Made by a program: the position numbers and the translations under genes
The notes under the pieces: generated by a model
Database searches by the model: none
Told to the model about the DNA's origin: nothing
The model's input: only the letters and a program-made list of their open reading frames with translations
Source of the DNA: Gemmatimonas phototrophica
GTDB lineage: Bacteria > Gemmatimonadota > Gemmatimonadetes > Gemmatimonadales > Gemmatimonadaceae
DNA: 17,196 nucleotides
Direction: 5' to 3'
Assembly (NCBI GenBank): GCA_945870175.1
Contig: CAMBRJ010000016.1
Coordinates: forward strand, 1-17,196
Shown here: positions 7,396 to 14,654 of the stretch, in pieces
How positions within the stretch are numbered: position 1 is the stretch's first letter
How the letters are laid out: the number at the start of each line of letters is the position of its first letter

Positions 7396-8727
7396 ATGGA
7401 TACCGGATTGCGTCGGACTCTCGGAGCCTTCGCGGCAGTGGTCTCGCTGCTTGGTGCAGCGGCGACGCTGGGCGGTACGCCCACGTCGGTGGCGCGGCGA
7501 TCACGCGTGCTGGCCCCCGCCACGCGCGACCCCATCGCCCGGTTGCAGGCGCAGCTCGATGCCGGTGAGGTCACACTGGCCCACGACTCGCTGCTCGGGT
7601 ACCTGCCGGCGTTGCTGAAAACGCTGCACATCCCGGTGTCGTCGCAGGGGCTCGTGTTCTCGCGCACCAGCCTACAGACCGACAAGATCACGCCGTGGTC
7701 GCCGCGCGCGATCTACTTCAACGACGACGTGTACATCGGCTACGTGCAGGAGAGCACGTTCCTCGAGGTTGCCGCTGTCGATCCCGTGCGCGGCGCGGTG
7801 TTCTACACCCTGAGCCAGGAGCCGCGCGCCCGTCCCGTGTTTTCCCGCGAGACGACCACGTGCCTCATGTGCCATCAGTCACGCGCCGCCACGGGTGGCG
7901 TGCCGGGGTTCATGGTGATCTCGACCCTCACCGATCGCTATGGCTATCCCGTGGTGGGGATGCATGATGGCAGCACCTCCGACGCGACCCCCATGAAACA
8001 GCGCTTTGCCGGGTGGTATGTGACGGGTTCGGCGGGACCTGCTGGGCACGCCGGCAACGTGTACTCCCCGAAGTTGGCACACGAGATTACCGACAAGCCG
8101 GCGTATCGCACGCAGCTCAACATGCACGCCGAAAGCGGGCGCACCGACCTCGCGGGCAAGTTCGATTCGGCGCCGTATCTGTCGGCGCAGAGTGACCTTG
8201 TGGCGCTGATGGTGCTGGTGCATCAGACGGTCGTGCACAACCTCATCACGGCCGTGCACGAAGCGGCGCCCGATGCGGTGTTTGAAGACTCCATGGCGCG
8301 GGTCAGTGGCCGCGACACCACGTCGCGTGCGCAGCCGGGCGGCGGGCCTGCGGCCCGGCTGCGCCGCGACGTGGAGAAGCTGGTGCGCGCGATGCTGTTC
8401 GTGGGCGAGGCCACACTCGATGGTCCGGTGCGAGGCACCACCAGCTACGCGCAAGACTTCGCCAACGCGGGGCCGCGTGATGCGAAGGGACGGTCGTTGC
8501 GGGATCTTGATCTCGAGAAGCGGCTCTTCAAGTATCCGCTCAGCTTCCTGATCTACTCCGATAGCTTCAACGCGCTTCCGGATCTGGCCAAGGGCGAAGT
8601 GTATCGGCAGCTGCGCGACGTGCTGACCGGTGTCGATCCGAGTACGGAGTTCAAGCAGGTGACGGCGAGCGACCGCGCAGCGATTCTGGAGATCCTGCAC
8701 GCGACCAAGCCCGACTTTCCGCGCTAG
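7396..8727 (+). CDS. Large exported protein with a single haem c site
   Basis: A 443-residue protein with a signal or anchor segment at 7-28. One haem c motif, CLMCH, lies at 156-160, within the block PVFSRETTTCLMCHQSRAAT. It is preceded by AIYFNDDVYIGYVQESTFLE (105-124) and VRGAVFYTLSQ. A His-containing helix, LVHQTVVHNLITAVHEA (274-290), offers possible further haem or metal ligands (His276, His281, His288). I know this pattern only from uncharacterised proteins of Planctomycetes-, Acidobacteria- and Gemmatimonadota-type genomes annotated as cytochrome c domain proteins; I cannot name a function. It is far longer than a simple electron-carrier cytochrome, so a catalytic role is possible. 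The ATG at 7396 gives a clean signal sequence; the frame opens earlier at 7357. It converges on the DUF4159 gene with 24 bp between stops. Confidence 0.75.
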   Translation: MDTGLRRTLGAFAAVVSLLGAAATLGGTPTSVARRSRVLAPATRDPIARLQAQLDAGEVTLAHDSLLGYLPALLKTLHIPVSSQGLVFSRTSLQTDKITPWSPRAIYFNDDVYIGYVQESTFLEVAAVDPVRGAVFYTLSQEPRARPVFSRETTTCLMCHQSRAATGGVPGFMVISTLTDRYGYPVVGMHDGSTSDATPMKQRFAGWYVTGSAGPAGHAGNVYSPKLAHEITDKPAYRTQLNMHAESGRTDLAGKFDSAPYLSAQSDLVALMVLVHQTVVHNLITAVHEAAPDAVFEDSMARVSGRDTTSRAQPGGGPAARLRRDVEKLVRAMLFVGEATLDGPVRGTTSYAQDFANAGPRDAKGRSLRDLDLEKRLFKYPLSFLIYSDSFNALPDLAKGEVYRQLRDVLTGVDPSTEFKQVTASDRAAILEILHATKPDFPR

Positions 8728-8751
8728 TGCAACAGCGCTAGTGCGCCTTCG

Positions 8752-9531
8752 TCAGTGCGTGAGCCCGTACATCACATAGTTCGTCGCGAACTTGTACGCG
8801 TCGTTGGAGAAGTTCACGGGATACCAGCCTTCCCCCGACCACTCCATGTAGTCGCCGATGTCGTTGTTGTAGTTGATGATCACCTGCAGCCGCTTGCTCG
8901 GGTCGTTGTCCTCGTAGATGCCGAGGTACTCGGCCTTCGCCAGCGGTGTGGCGGGGTGCGTCATCCCGACCAGTGTCTTGATGTGAAAGAACGCATTGAA
9001 GATCGGATGCGACACGTCCATCGGCACGATGCGCGCGTTGGGCAGCACCGACAGCATCGCCTGCTCGAATACATCCCACTGCCGGTCGAAATAGAAGTCG
9101 TCGACGATCAGGAATCCGCCCTTCTGAATCCAGCGACGCAGCGCTTCCGCTTCCTGCTGCGTGGGCATCCAGTAGCCCGGCTCGGTGAGATAGGCGATCG
9201 GATAGTGATTGAGCGCCGGATCGTCGAGCACGTGCACGTTGCTGGCTTTCTTGTGCAGTCGCAGCGTGGAGAGGTCGCTCAGGATCGTCATGAAATTGCG
9301 CTCCATCTGCGGATAGTCCGCACTCCAGGCCAAGCGATAGCCCTGCGTGTAGCGCAGTCGCACGAACGTGTAGCGGCCGTCGTAGGGCACGTTCGGCTCG
9401 ATCATGAAGCGCTGACGCTGCGACCAGGCGATCGGCGCACCGAATAGCATCGCGAGCAGCATCAGGCCGACGACCCGCGCGAGTCCGGTACCGAAGAATC
9501 GCGATCGCATGCCGTCGGCGGCTGGCATCAT
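8752..9531 (-). CDS. DUF4159 exported protein, coupled to the LPOR gene
   Basis: A 259-residue protein. After a short N-terminus comes a signal peptide or anchor (MRSRFFGTG to about APIAWSQ), then GRYTFVRLRYTQGYRLAWSA, the opening block of DUF4159. Later motifs are ALRRWIQKGGFLIVDDFYFD, SHPIFNAFFHI and, at the C-terminus, a stretch of Asn and Tyr residues ending NYVMYGLTH. The fold is expected to resemble class I glutamine amidotransferases, but the nucleophile is not evident and no activity is known. The ATGATG at 9531-9526 starts one base after the LPOR stop, pointing to translational coupling; ATG 9510 is an alternative. DUF4159 genes more often sit with MoxR, DUF58 and BatA-like genes, none of which is here. 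Confidence 0.8.
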   Translation of the reverse strand: MMPAADGMRSRFFGTGLARVVGLMLLAMLFGAPIAWSQRQRFMIEPNVPYDGRYTFVRLRYTQGYRLAWSADYPQMERNFMTILSDLSTLRLHKKASNVHVLDDPALNHYPIAYLTEPGYWMPTQQEAEALRRWIQKGGFLIVDDFYFDRQWDVFEQAMLSVLPNARIVPMDVSHPIFNAFFHIKTLVGMTHPATPLAKAEYLGIYEDNDPSKRLQVIINYNNDIGDYMEWSGEGWYPVNFSNDAYKFATNYVMYGLTH

Positions 9532-9532
9532 G

Positions 9533-10495
9533 TCACTCGCTTGGTGGGAGTCCGACCATCTGCTCACTCAGGGTCCAGAGGCGCGCCGCGCGGGTGACCT
9601 GTTGCGCTTTGGCCGTCAACGGCTGCGCGAAGGCGGCGCGGCCATTTTGTCGATTGCCCCAGCTCCAGTGCACCCCGCTTTGTGCGAAGGCGTCGTCGGC
9701 GACGACCTGCGCCACCCGCTCACCCGATAGCTCCTGCGTCACGTATCCCTTGGTGATGTTCTTCTGAAACCAGGGGAAGATGCGCTGGAACGCCGCGGGC
9801 GTATCGCGAAACAGCGCCGTGTCGGCTACGCACCCCGGATACAGCGTGTTGAACACGACGCCAGTGCGGTTGTGAAACCGTCGATGTAATTCGCGACTGA
9901 TAATCATGTTGCACAGCTTGCTGTCCTTGTACGCCTTGCCCGGCTTGAACGGCTTGCCGTCAATCATCGCAATGGGCGCGCGGAAGCCTTTCTCGAGTCC
10001 TTCCAGCTCGCCCAGGTCGGCTGGCGCCGGAATCGGCACCTTTCCACCGAACTCCTCGGCGTTCGCGGTCACGGTACCGAGCGTGATCAAGCGCGCGGAC
10101 TTCGCCTGCTGCAGCTTGCCCATCAGCAGTCGACTCAGCAGAAAGTGCCCGAGGTGATTGGTCGCTACGCTCATCTCGTAGCCTTCGATCGAGCGCGCCG
10201 GTTCCGTGAGGCGAGGCTTGTACACGGCGGCATTGTTCACCAACGCGTTGAGATCGCGGCCGGATGCCAGGAAGTCCGCGACAAACGCGCGCACGCTGGC
10301 TTGCACGCCAAGGTCGAGGCGGCTCAGGGTGTACTGCTCCGCCGGCAGCTCAAGGGACTCGGCCGCCCGAGACGCTTTGGCGAGATCGCGGCACGCCATG
10401 ACGACGTGCCATCCGCGAGCAATCAGCGACTTCGTGGCGTAGAGTCCGACGCCCGAAGAAGCGCCGGTGACGATCACAGTGGATACGAGAGGCAT
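9533..10495 (-). CDS. por: Light-dependent protochlorophyllide reductase (LPOR)
   Basis: LPOR reduces protochlorophyllide to chlorophyllide with NADPH and light in (bacterio)chlorophyll synthesis. The 320-residue protein is of typical length. It has a Rossmann motif TGASSGVG (10-17), MACRDLAKASRAAES (33-47), NNAAVY (87-92), SVATNHLGHFLLSRLL (109-124), the catalytic pair in AYKDSK (Tyr189, Lys193), the active-site Cys222 in LYPGCVAD, and the LPOR-specific FPWFQKNITKGYVTQE (240-255) and SGVHWSWG (273-280) blocks. Tyr, Lys and Cys all lie at a constant offset of 4 from Tyr193, Lys197 and Cys226 of the Thermosynechococcus enzyme, as I recall its numbering. The LPOR-specific blocks separate it from generic short-chain dehydrogenases, the main alternative. 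It is the first gene of a tight pair with DUF4159, and no bch, puf or crt gene is in view. Confidence 0.9.
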   Translation of the reverse strand: MPLVSTVIVTGASSGVGLYATKSLIARGWHVVMACRDLAKASRAAESLELPAEQYTLSRLDLGVQASVRAFVADFLASGRDLNALVNNAAVYKPRLTEPARSIEGYEMSVATNHLGHFLLSRLLMGKLQQAKSARLITLGTVTANAEEFGGKVPIPAPADLGELEGLEKGFRAPIAMIDGKPFKPGKAYKDSKLCNMIISRELHRRFHNRTGVVFNTLYPGCVADTALFRDTPAAFQRIFPWFQKNITKGYVTQELSGERVAQVVADDAFAQSGVHWSWGNRQNGRAAFAQPLTAKAQQVTRAARLWTLSEQMVGLPPSE

Positions 10496-10537
10496 TCAGA
10501 CGGGAGGAGAGGCGCAATCAAGGGGGCGGAGCGGCCG

Positions 10538-10551
10538 CGTGGCAGGCCACG
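10538..10551. promoter_or_regulatory. Short palindrome between divergent LPOR and phosphodiesterase genes
   Basis: CGTGGCAGGCCACG has 6-bp arms around 2 bp. It lies 43 bp upstream of the LPOR start and 55 bp upstream of the phosphodiesterase start, in the 110-bp divergent gap, where an operator would be expected. No known regulator consensus is recognised, and no clear -35/-10 pair is seen nearby. Confidence 0.35.
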
Positions 10552-10605
10552 ATCTATCACCGAACTAATCTGTTCCGGTTCTTGGCTGGTGGCTACACTA
10601 CCGAC

Positions 10606-11634
10606 ATGTCCATTCGCCTCCCCCTCCGTGTGGCGCGACTCGCCGTCGTGCTCGGCCTCGCCAGCATGGCGTATGGGGCTCGCGCACAGGTGCCGGCCCA
10701 GTCCGCCGCGCGCTTTGGACCCGGTACGCGCGTGTTGCTCGACGCCCACAACGCGTATCCCGAGCGGGGCCAGTGGCGCACCCGGATCGACGAGGCACTG
10801 GCCACCGGGCTTCCGCTGGCCATCGAGCAGGATCTCCACTGGTCCGTCGCCAACGGAGCGCTCCCGCAATCGGTCGTGGCCCACGACGACGACGCACTCG
10901 ACGGCGCTCCCACGCTTGACGCCTACTTCTTTGCCCGTATCCGGCCCATCATGGAGCGCGCGCTGGCCGAGAACCGGCGCGACACGTGGCCGCTGATCAC
11001 GCTCAATCTTGATTTCAAGGACAACACGCCGGCGCACCTCGACGCCGTGTGGGCGTTGCTGGGACAGTACGAAGCGTGGCTGACCACGGCTCCGCGCACC
11101 GCCACGCCGGCGCAGGCCGAGCCGCTGGTGCTCGGACCGTTACTCGTGCTGACGGGTTCGGATACCGCGCAGCGTCGCCGCTTTCACAACGAGGTGCCGG
11201 TGGGGGCGACGTTGCGCGCCTTTGGCGCGATGGCTCCCGTGCCCGTGCGCGGCGAGACCAAGGCGTTGCGGGCACGTCGCGCCATGCAGATGACGAGCGC
11301 GCAACACATCAATGCGCGTGCCGACAACTTCGCGCGCTGGGTGAACTTTCCGTGGAGTGTGATTGAGGCGGGCGGACAACAGACCGCCGGCGCGTGGGTG
11401 CTGGCCGACTCCGCGCGACTGCAGGCGTTCGTGCGGCGGGCACATGCGCAGGGATTCTGGATCCGCTTCTACACCCTCGACGGGTTCACCGCCGCCGCCG
11501 ACCGTGGGTTTACGCCCGCGTACAACTTTGGGTCACGCGCGGCCGCCGCGCTGCGGTGGCGCGCCGCGCTGGCAACCGGCGTCGATTTCGTGGCGACGGA
11601 TCAGTACGCCGACTTTACGGCGTTGCGGCGCTAG
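10606..11634 (+). CDS. Exported PLC/GDPD-like phosphodiesterase
   Basis: A 342-residue protein with a Sec signal peptide (residues 1-28, ending YGARAQ). The mature part has the features of the TIM-barrel phosphodiesterase superfamily: DAHNAYPERG with His48, the acidic pair in LAIEQDLHW (Glu74, Asp76), and VVAHDDD with His93. These fit the two catalytic histidines and the metal-binding acids of glycerophosphodiester phosphodiesterases and PLC-like enzymes. LITLNLDFKDN (130-140) and a late barrel strand, FWIRFYTLDG, continue the pattern. The sequence looks nearer to the AIM6-like branch than to classical GlpQ, and the substrate is unknown. The ATG at 10606 is chosen because it begins directly ahead of the signal peptide; a TTG at 10582 is an unlikely longer start. 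Confidence 0.75.
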   Translation: MSIRLPLRVARLAVVLGLASMAYGARAQVPAQSAARFGPGTRVLLDAHNAYPERGQWRTRIDEALATGLPLAIEQDLHWSVANGALPQSVVAHDDDALDGAPTLDAYFFARIRPIMERALAENRRDTWPLITLNLDFKDNTPAHLDAVWALLGQYEAWLTTAPRTATPAQAEPLVLGPLLVLTGSDTAQRRRFHNEVPVGATLRAFGAMAPVPVRGETKALRARRAMQMTSAQHINARADNFARWVNFPWSVIEAGGQQTAGAWVLADSARLQAFVRRAHAQGFWIRFYTLDGFTAAADRGFTPAYNFGSRAAAALRWRAALATGVDFVATDQYADFTALRR

Positions 11635-11664
11635 TCGACGCCGGCGACCGCTGCACCGTCAGGG

Positions 11665-11689
11665 AATCACCTGAAACCGCCGGGTGATT
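11665..11689. repeat. Inverted repeat upstream of the multicopper oxidase gene
   Basis: AATCACC (11665-11671) pairs with GGTGATT (11683-11689) around 11 bp, and flanking GG/CC bases extend it past one mismatch. It lies 41 bp before the oxidase ATG, in the 95-bp gap after the phosphodiesterase gene. It is well placed for an operator or a leader hairpin; the regulator is not identifiable. Confidence 0.4.
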
Positions 11690-11729
11690 ACCCCATGCGC
11701 GGTGCGCCGAGACGTGCGACCGTTGGACG

Positions 11730-13259
11730 ATGGACCGTCGCCAATTTCTTGCCCGTACCAGCGTCGGGGGACTCGCTACGCTTGCCTCCCGCACGGCGTT
11801 TGCCGCCACGCTCACCGATGGCGGGCGAGTCCGGCGCGCCCTCGGGATCCGCGAACTCCGTCCCGTGTTCGAGCGGGCGCCGCTGCGCATGCCGCCGAGT
11901 GTATCGGCCGATGGTCTCACCCTCCGGGCCGCCTCGCGCCGCGTCGAGATCGCGCCGGGCGTGCCGGTCGAGGCGTGGAGTCCTGGTGACGGGCCGGTGG
12001 GGCCGACCATCCGGGTGCGCACCGGTGACACGGCTCGGATCACCCTTGAGAATGCGTTGAACGAGCCGACGATCCTGCATTGGCATGGTCTGCGGGTGCC
12101 CGAGATCGCCGATGGACATCCGCGTCTCGCGATACCGACCGGTGCCACCTACCAGTACGAGTTCCCGGTGATCGATCGGGCCGGCACCTACTGGTATCAC
12201 GCGCATCCGCATCATCGCACCGGCGTGCAGGCCTATCGCGGCATGGCCGGTCTGCTCGTGATCGGCGACGCGGCGGACGATGCGCTCGGCCTGCCGACCG
12301 GCGAGCACGAGCTGCCGCTGCTCATTCAGGACCGACGTCTCGCTGCCGACGGCACGTTCGCGTACGAACCCGCGATGCATGAGCAGATGGAAGGCTTCTT
12401 CGGCGACGCGGCGTTCGCCAACGGCATTCGCCTGCCGTCGCAGTCGGTCGAGACGACCACATACCGCGTGCGCGTGGTGAACGGGACCACGTCGCGCATC
12501 CTGCGTCTCGCGTTGTCGAACGGGCAACCCTTCACGCTGATCGGCAACGACGGCGGACTGCTGCCCGCACCGGAAACGCTCACGCATATCGACATGGGCA
12601 CCGGCGAACGTGTTGACGTCCTGATCGACTTCAGCAAGGTCGCGGTGGGTTCACGCGTGATGCTGATGTCGGCGGCCTTCGAGTCGCCCGCACGCATGGG
12701 TGGCATGGGAATGGGCATGGGCCGCGGTATGGGTGGCGGCATGGGCATGGGGCGCATGGGTGCCGGCGGCATGGCACAGGGGGCCGCCATGGACCTCGTG
12801 GAGTTCACCGTCGATCGCGCGGTCACACCGGTGCCGTGGAAGCCGCGTGCGCTCCCGCGCATTGCCACGCTCGATCCGCGCACGGCGAAGCGCACGCGCA
12901 CGTTTCAGTTCAACAGCGCCATGATGCAGCACAACATCAACGGGCGCGAGTTCGACATGGAGCGCATCGACGAAACCGTGCGCTTCGGCGATACCGAAGT
13001 GTGGACGTTCGTGAACGACAGCCCGTTTCCGCACCCCGTGCACATGCACGAAGTGCAGTTCCACGTCATCGAACGCCTCGGTGGCCGCGCCCGCATCATG
13101 CCGTGGGAACGTGGCCTCAAGGACGTGGTGTTGGTGAATCCCGGCGAGCGCGTGTCGGTGGCGGCCACCTTCGACACGTACCGTGGCCGCTTCCTCATGC
13201 ACTGCCACAACATGGTGCATGAGGACATGGGCATGATGATGAACTACGCGATCGTATAA
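11730..13259 (+). CDS. CueO-like periplasmic multicopper oxidase with Met-rich segment
   Basis: A 509-residue three-domain multicopper oxidase. The N-terminus MDRRQFLARTSVGG followed by a hydrophobic stretch is a Tat signal. Copper ligands are all present: HWHG at 117-120 and YHAHPH at 156-161 for the type 2/3 centre, HPVHMH at 435-440, and HCHNMVHEDMGMM at 491-503. Cys492, His435 and His497 form the type 1 site, with Met502 as likely axial ligand. Between domains 2 and 3, residues 323-354 hold ten Met in a Gly-Met repeat, comparable in position to the Met-rich substrate-access segment of CueO that binds Cu(I). The likely role is cuprous oxidase and copper tolerance; a bilirubin oxidase/CotA-like or laccase activity is also possible. 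It stands alone on its strand between the phosphodiesterase and the convergent FMN enzyme. Confidence 0.92.
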   Translation: MDRRQFLARTSVGGLATLASRTAFAATLTDGGRVRRALGIRELRPVFERAPLRMPPSVSADGLTLRAASRRVEIAPGVPVEAWSPGDGPVGPTIRVRTGDTARITLENALNEPTILHWHGLRVPEIADGHPRLAIPTGATYQYEFPVIDRAGTYWYHAHPHHRTGVQAYRGMAGLLVIGDAADDALGLPTGEHELPLLIQDRRLAADGTFAYEPAMHEQMEGFFGDAAFANGIRLPSQSVETTTYRVRVVNGTTSRILRLALSNGQPFTLIGNDGGLLPAPETLTHIDMGTGERVDVLIDFSKVAVGSRVMLMSAAFESPARMGGMGMGMGRGMGGGMGMGRMGAGGMAQGAAMDLVEFTVDRAVTPVPWKPRALPRIATLDPRTAKRTRTFQFNSAMMQHNINGREFDMERIDETVRFGDTEVWTFVNDSPFPHPVHMHEVQFHVIERLGGRARIMPWERGLKDVVLVNPGERVSVAATFDTYRGRFLMHCHNMVHEDMGMMMNYAIV

Positions 13260-13270
13260 CGCGATCGCGT
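13246..13270. terminator. Hairpin over the multicopper oxidase stop codon
   Basis: ACGCGATCG (13246-13254) and CGATCGCGT (13262-13270) form a perfect 9-bp stem with a 7-nt loop that contains the TAA stop (13257-13259). It lies in the 18-bp gap between two convergent genes and could act on both strands. No T-run follows on either side, so intrinsic termination is uncertain. Confidence 0.4.
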
Positions 13271-13277
13271 CGTCCCG

Positions 13278-14555
13278 CTATGCCGGCGTGATGTGCTTGA
13301 GCGAGATCTCGGCGAGTGACCGGGTGCCACTCTGCTTCATCGCGACTTCGAACTCCTTGCGCAGCAGACCGAGTACAGCTTCCACGCCTTCCTGTCCGAA
13401 GGCCCCAAGGCCCCAGATGTAGGGGCGGCCGATGCCGATGGAGGTGGCGCCGAGTGCCATCGCCTTGAACACGTCGGTGCCGCGGCGGAATCCGCCGTCG
13501 CAGATCACGGGGATGCGACGTTGGGTGCCGAGCAGCACCTCCGGCAGCGAGGTGATCGTGGCGCGCTGCGAGTTTTCCGCACGACCGCCGTGATTGGAGA
13601 CGAAGAGGCCGTCTACGCCGTGCTTCACAGCGAGATCGGCGTCTTCGGCGGTCACGATGCCCTTGATCAGCACCTTCATGCTGGTGGACTGCTTCAGGCG
13701 ATCGATGAACTCCCAGGTGGGGGTGCCCACTTCAGGAATCGGCGTCGCCTTCTGGTAGCCCACGAGGTTCGGCTTGCGGCGATTATCGCGATCATCCACC
13801 CGTCCGCTCACACCCGGCAGCGGCGCACCGCCCAGATGGCACTTGGTGCAGGTGCGGGTGTCCTTGCGCGCTTCGCGAACCATGGTTTCGCGGTTGCTGC
13901 CGCCCAATAGATCGACGGTGAAGGCGATGGCCGGTGCACCCGCCTTCTCCACGCGCTTCACCATCTGCTTGGTGACAGCCCAGTCGGACTGGTGATACAG
14001 CTGAAACCACACCGGACCGCCACGGGCCTCGATCACGTCTTCAATGGACGTGGTGGCCACGGTGGAGAGCACCATGAGGTGGTTTTTCGCCTTGGCCGCG
14101 CGGGCGGTGGCGATCTCGCCGAGCTCGTGGAAGGCCTTCTGGCTGCCCAGCGGGTTGACCACGATCGGCGTGGGGTACGTGGTGCCGAACCAGTTCACGC
14201 TGGTGTCGAGCCGGCTCACGTCGATGAGGCGCCGTGGGCGCATCGCCCAGCGGTCGAAGCCTTGTCGGTTGGCCTGGATGGTGGCGTCGTCGTCGGTGCC
14301 GGTGGCCAGATAACCCCAATGGGCCACGGGGATGTTCTGCTTCGCGACGGGCTCGAAGTCGAACACGTCGAGGGCCTCGCCGGCCGTGCGGATCTGCTGC
14401 GCGAGCTGCAGGGCGCCGTCGTCAAGGCGCGTGCGCGGCCCGTCACTGGCGTGCAGCAGGCGGGTAAACACGGATTCATCGAGTCCGGCGGCCGCCAACA
14501 GCGGACTGCCCGCCAGAAACGTAAGGAAATGACGGCGAGAGGGGTCGATAGACAT
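13278..14555 (-). CDS. Tat-exported FMN-dependent alpha-hydroxy-acid dehydrogenase with a CxxCH motif
   Basis: A 425-residue member of the lactate dehydrogenase/glycolate oxidase family. FMN and substrate residues are recognisable: PLGSQKAFHELGE (135-147), TVD (213-215), VLIKG with Lys298, VSNHGGR with catalytic His322 and Arg325, CDGGFRRGTDVFKAMALGA (352-370) and GRPYIWGLGAFGQEG (376-390). The N-terminus SRRHFLTFLAG (6-16) is a Tat signal, which is unusual for a family that is mostly cytoplasmic or membrane-associated and implies periplasmic action. In the variable loop after GGSNRE lies RTCTKCHLGG, with CTKCH at 236-240, a formal haem c attachment site. If haem is attached, the enzyme could pass electrons from a 2-hydroxy acid directly to the cytochrome chain. 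The substrate (lactate or other) cannot be fixed. Start: ATG directly before the Tat signal. Confidence 0.9.
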   Translation of the reverse strand: MSIDPSRRHFLTFLAGSPLLAAAGLDESVFTRLLHASDGPRTRLDDGALQLAQQIRTAGEALDVFDFEPVAKQNIPVAHWGYLATGTDDDATIQANRQGFDRWAMRPRRLIDVSRLDTSVNWFGTTYPTPIVVNPLGSQKAFHELGEIATARAAKAKNHLMVLSTVATTSIEDVIEARGGPVWFQLYHQSDWAVTKQMVKRVEKAGAPAIAFTVDLLGGSNRETMVREARKDTRTCTKCHLGGAPLPGVSGRVDDRDNRRKPNLVGYQKATPIPEVGTPTWEFIDRLKQSTSMKVLIKGIVTAEDADLAVKHGVDGLFVSNHGGRAENSQRATITSLPEVLLGTQRRIPVICDGGFRRGTDVFKAMALGATSIGIGRPYIWGLGAFGQEGVEAVLGLLRKEFEVAMKQSGTRSLAEISLKHITPA

Positions 14556-14654
14556 GCTTCAAAAAGCACTCATCGCTTGCCGTTGTCCAGAGTCCTAGAT
14601 TGCCTGTCCAGCCCCTTCCCACCCGCAGCTCCCCATCCTTTGAATTTCCTCTCC

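Noticed and set aside
8721..8744. 10-bp direct repeat GCGCTAGTGC (8721-8730 and 8735-8744) at a convergent junction
   Set aside because: It is short, partly coding and not clearly a terminator or recombination site; likely chance or a local duplication.
9533..10495. Reading the LPOR gene as a generic short-chain dehydrogenase
   Set aside because: The ITKGYV, SGVxWSW and LYPGC blocks, with the active-site Cys, are specific to LPOR.
13992..14654. N-terminal extension of the DUF5916 frame back to 13992
   Set aside because: This part is antisense to the FMN enzyme, and the signal peptide begins only at about 14640-14655.
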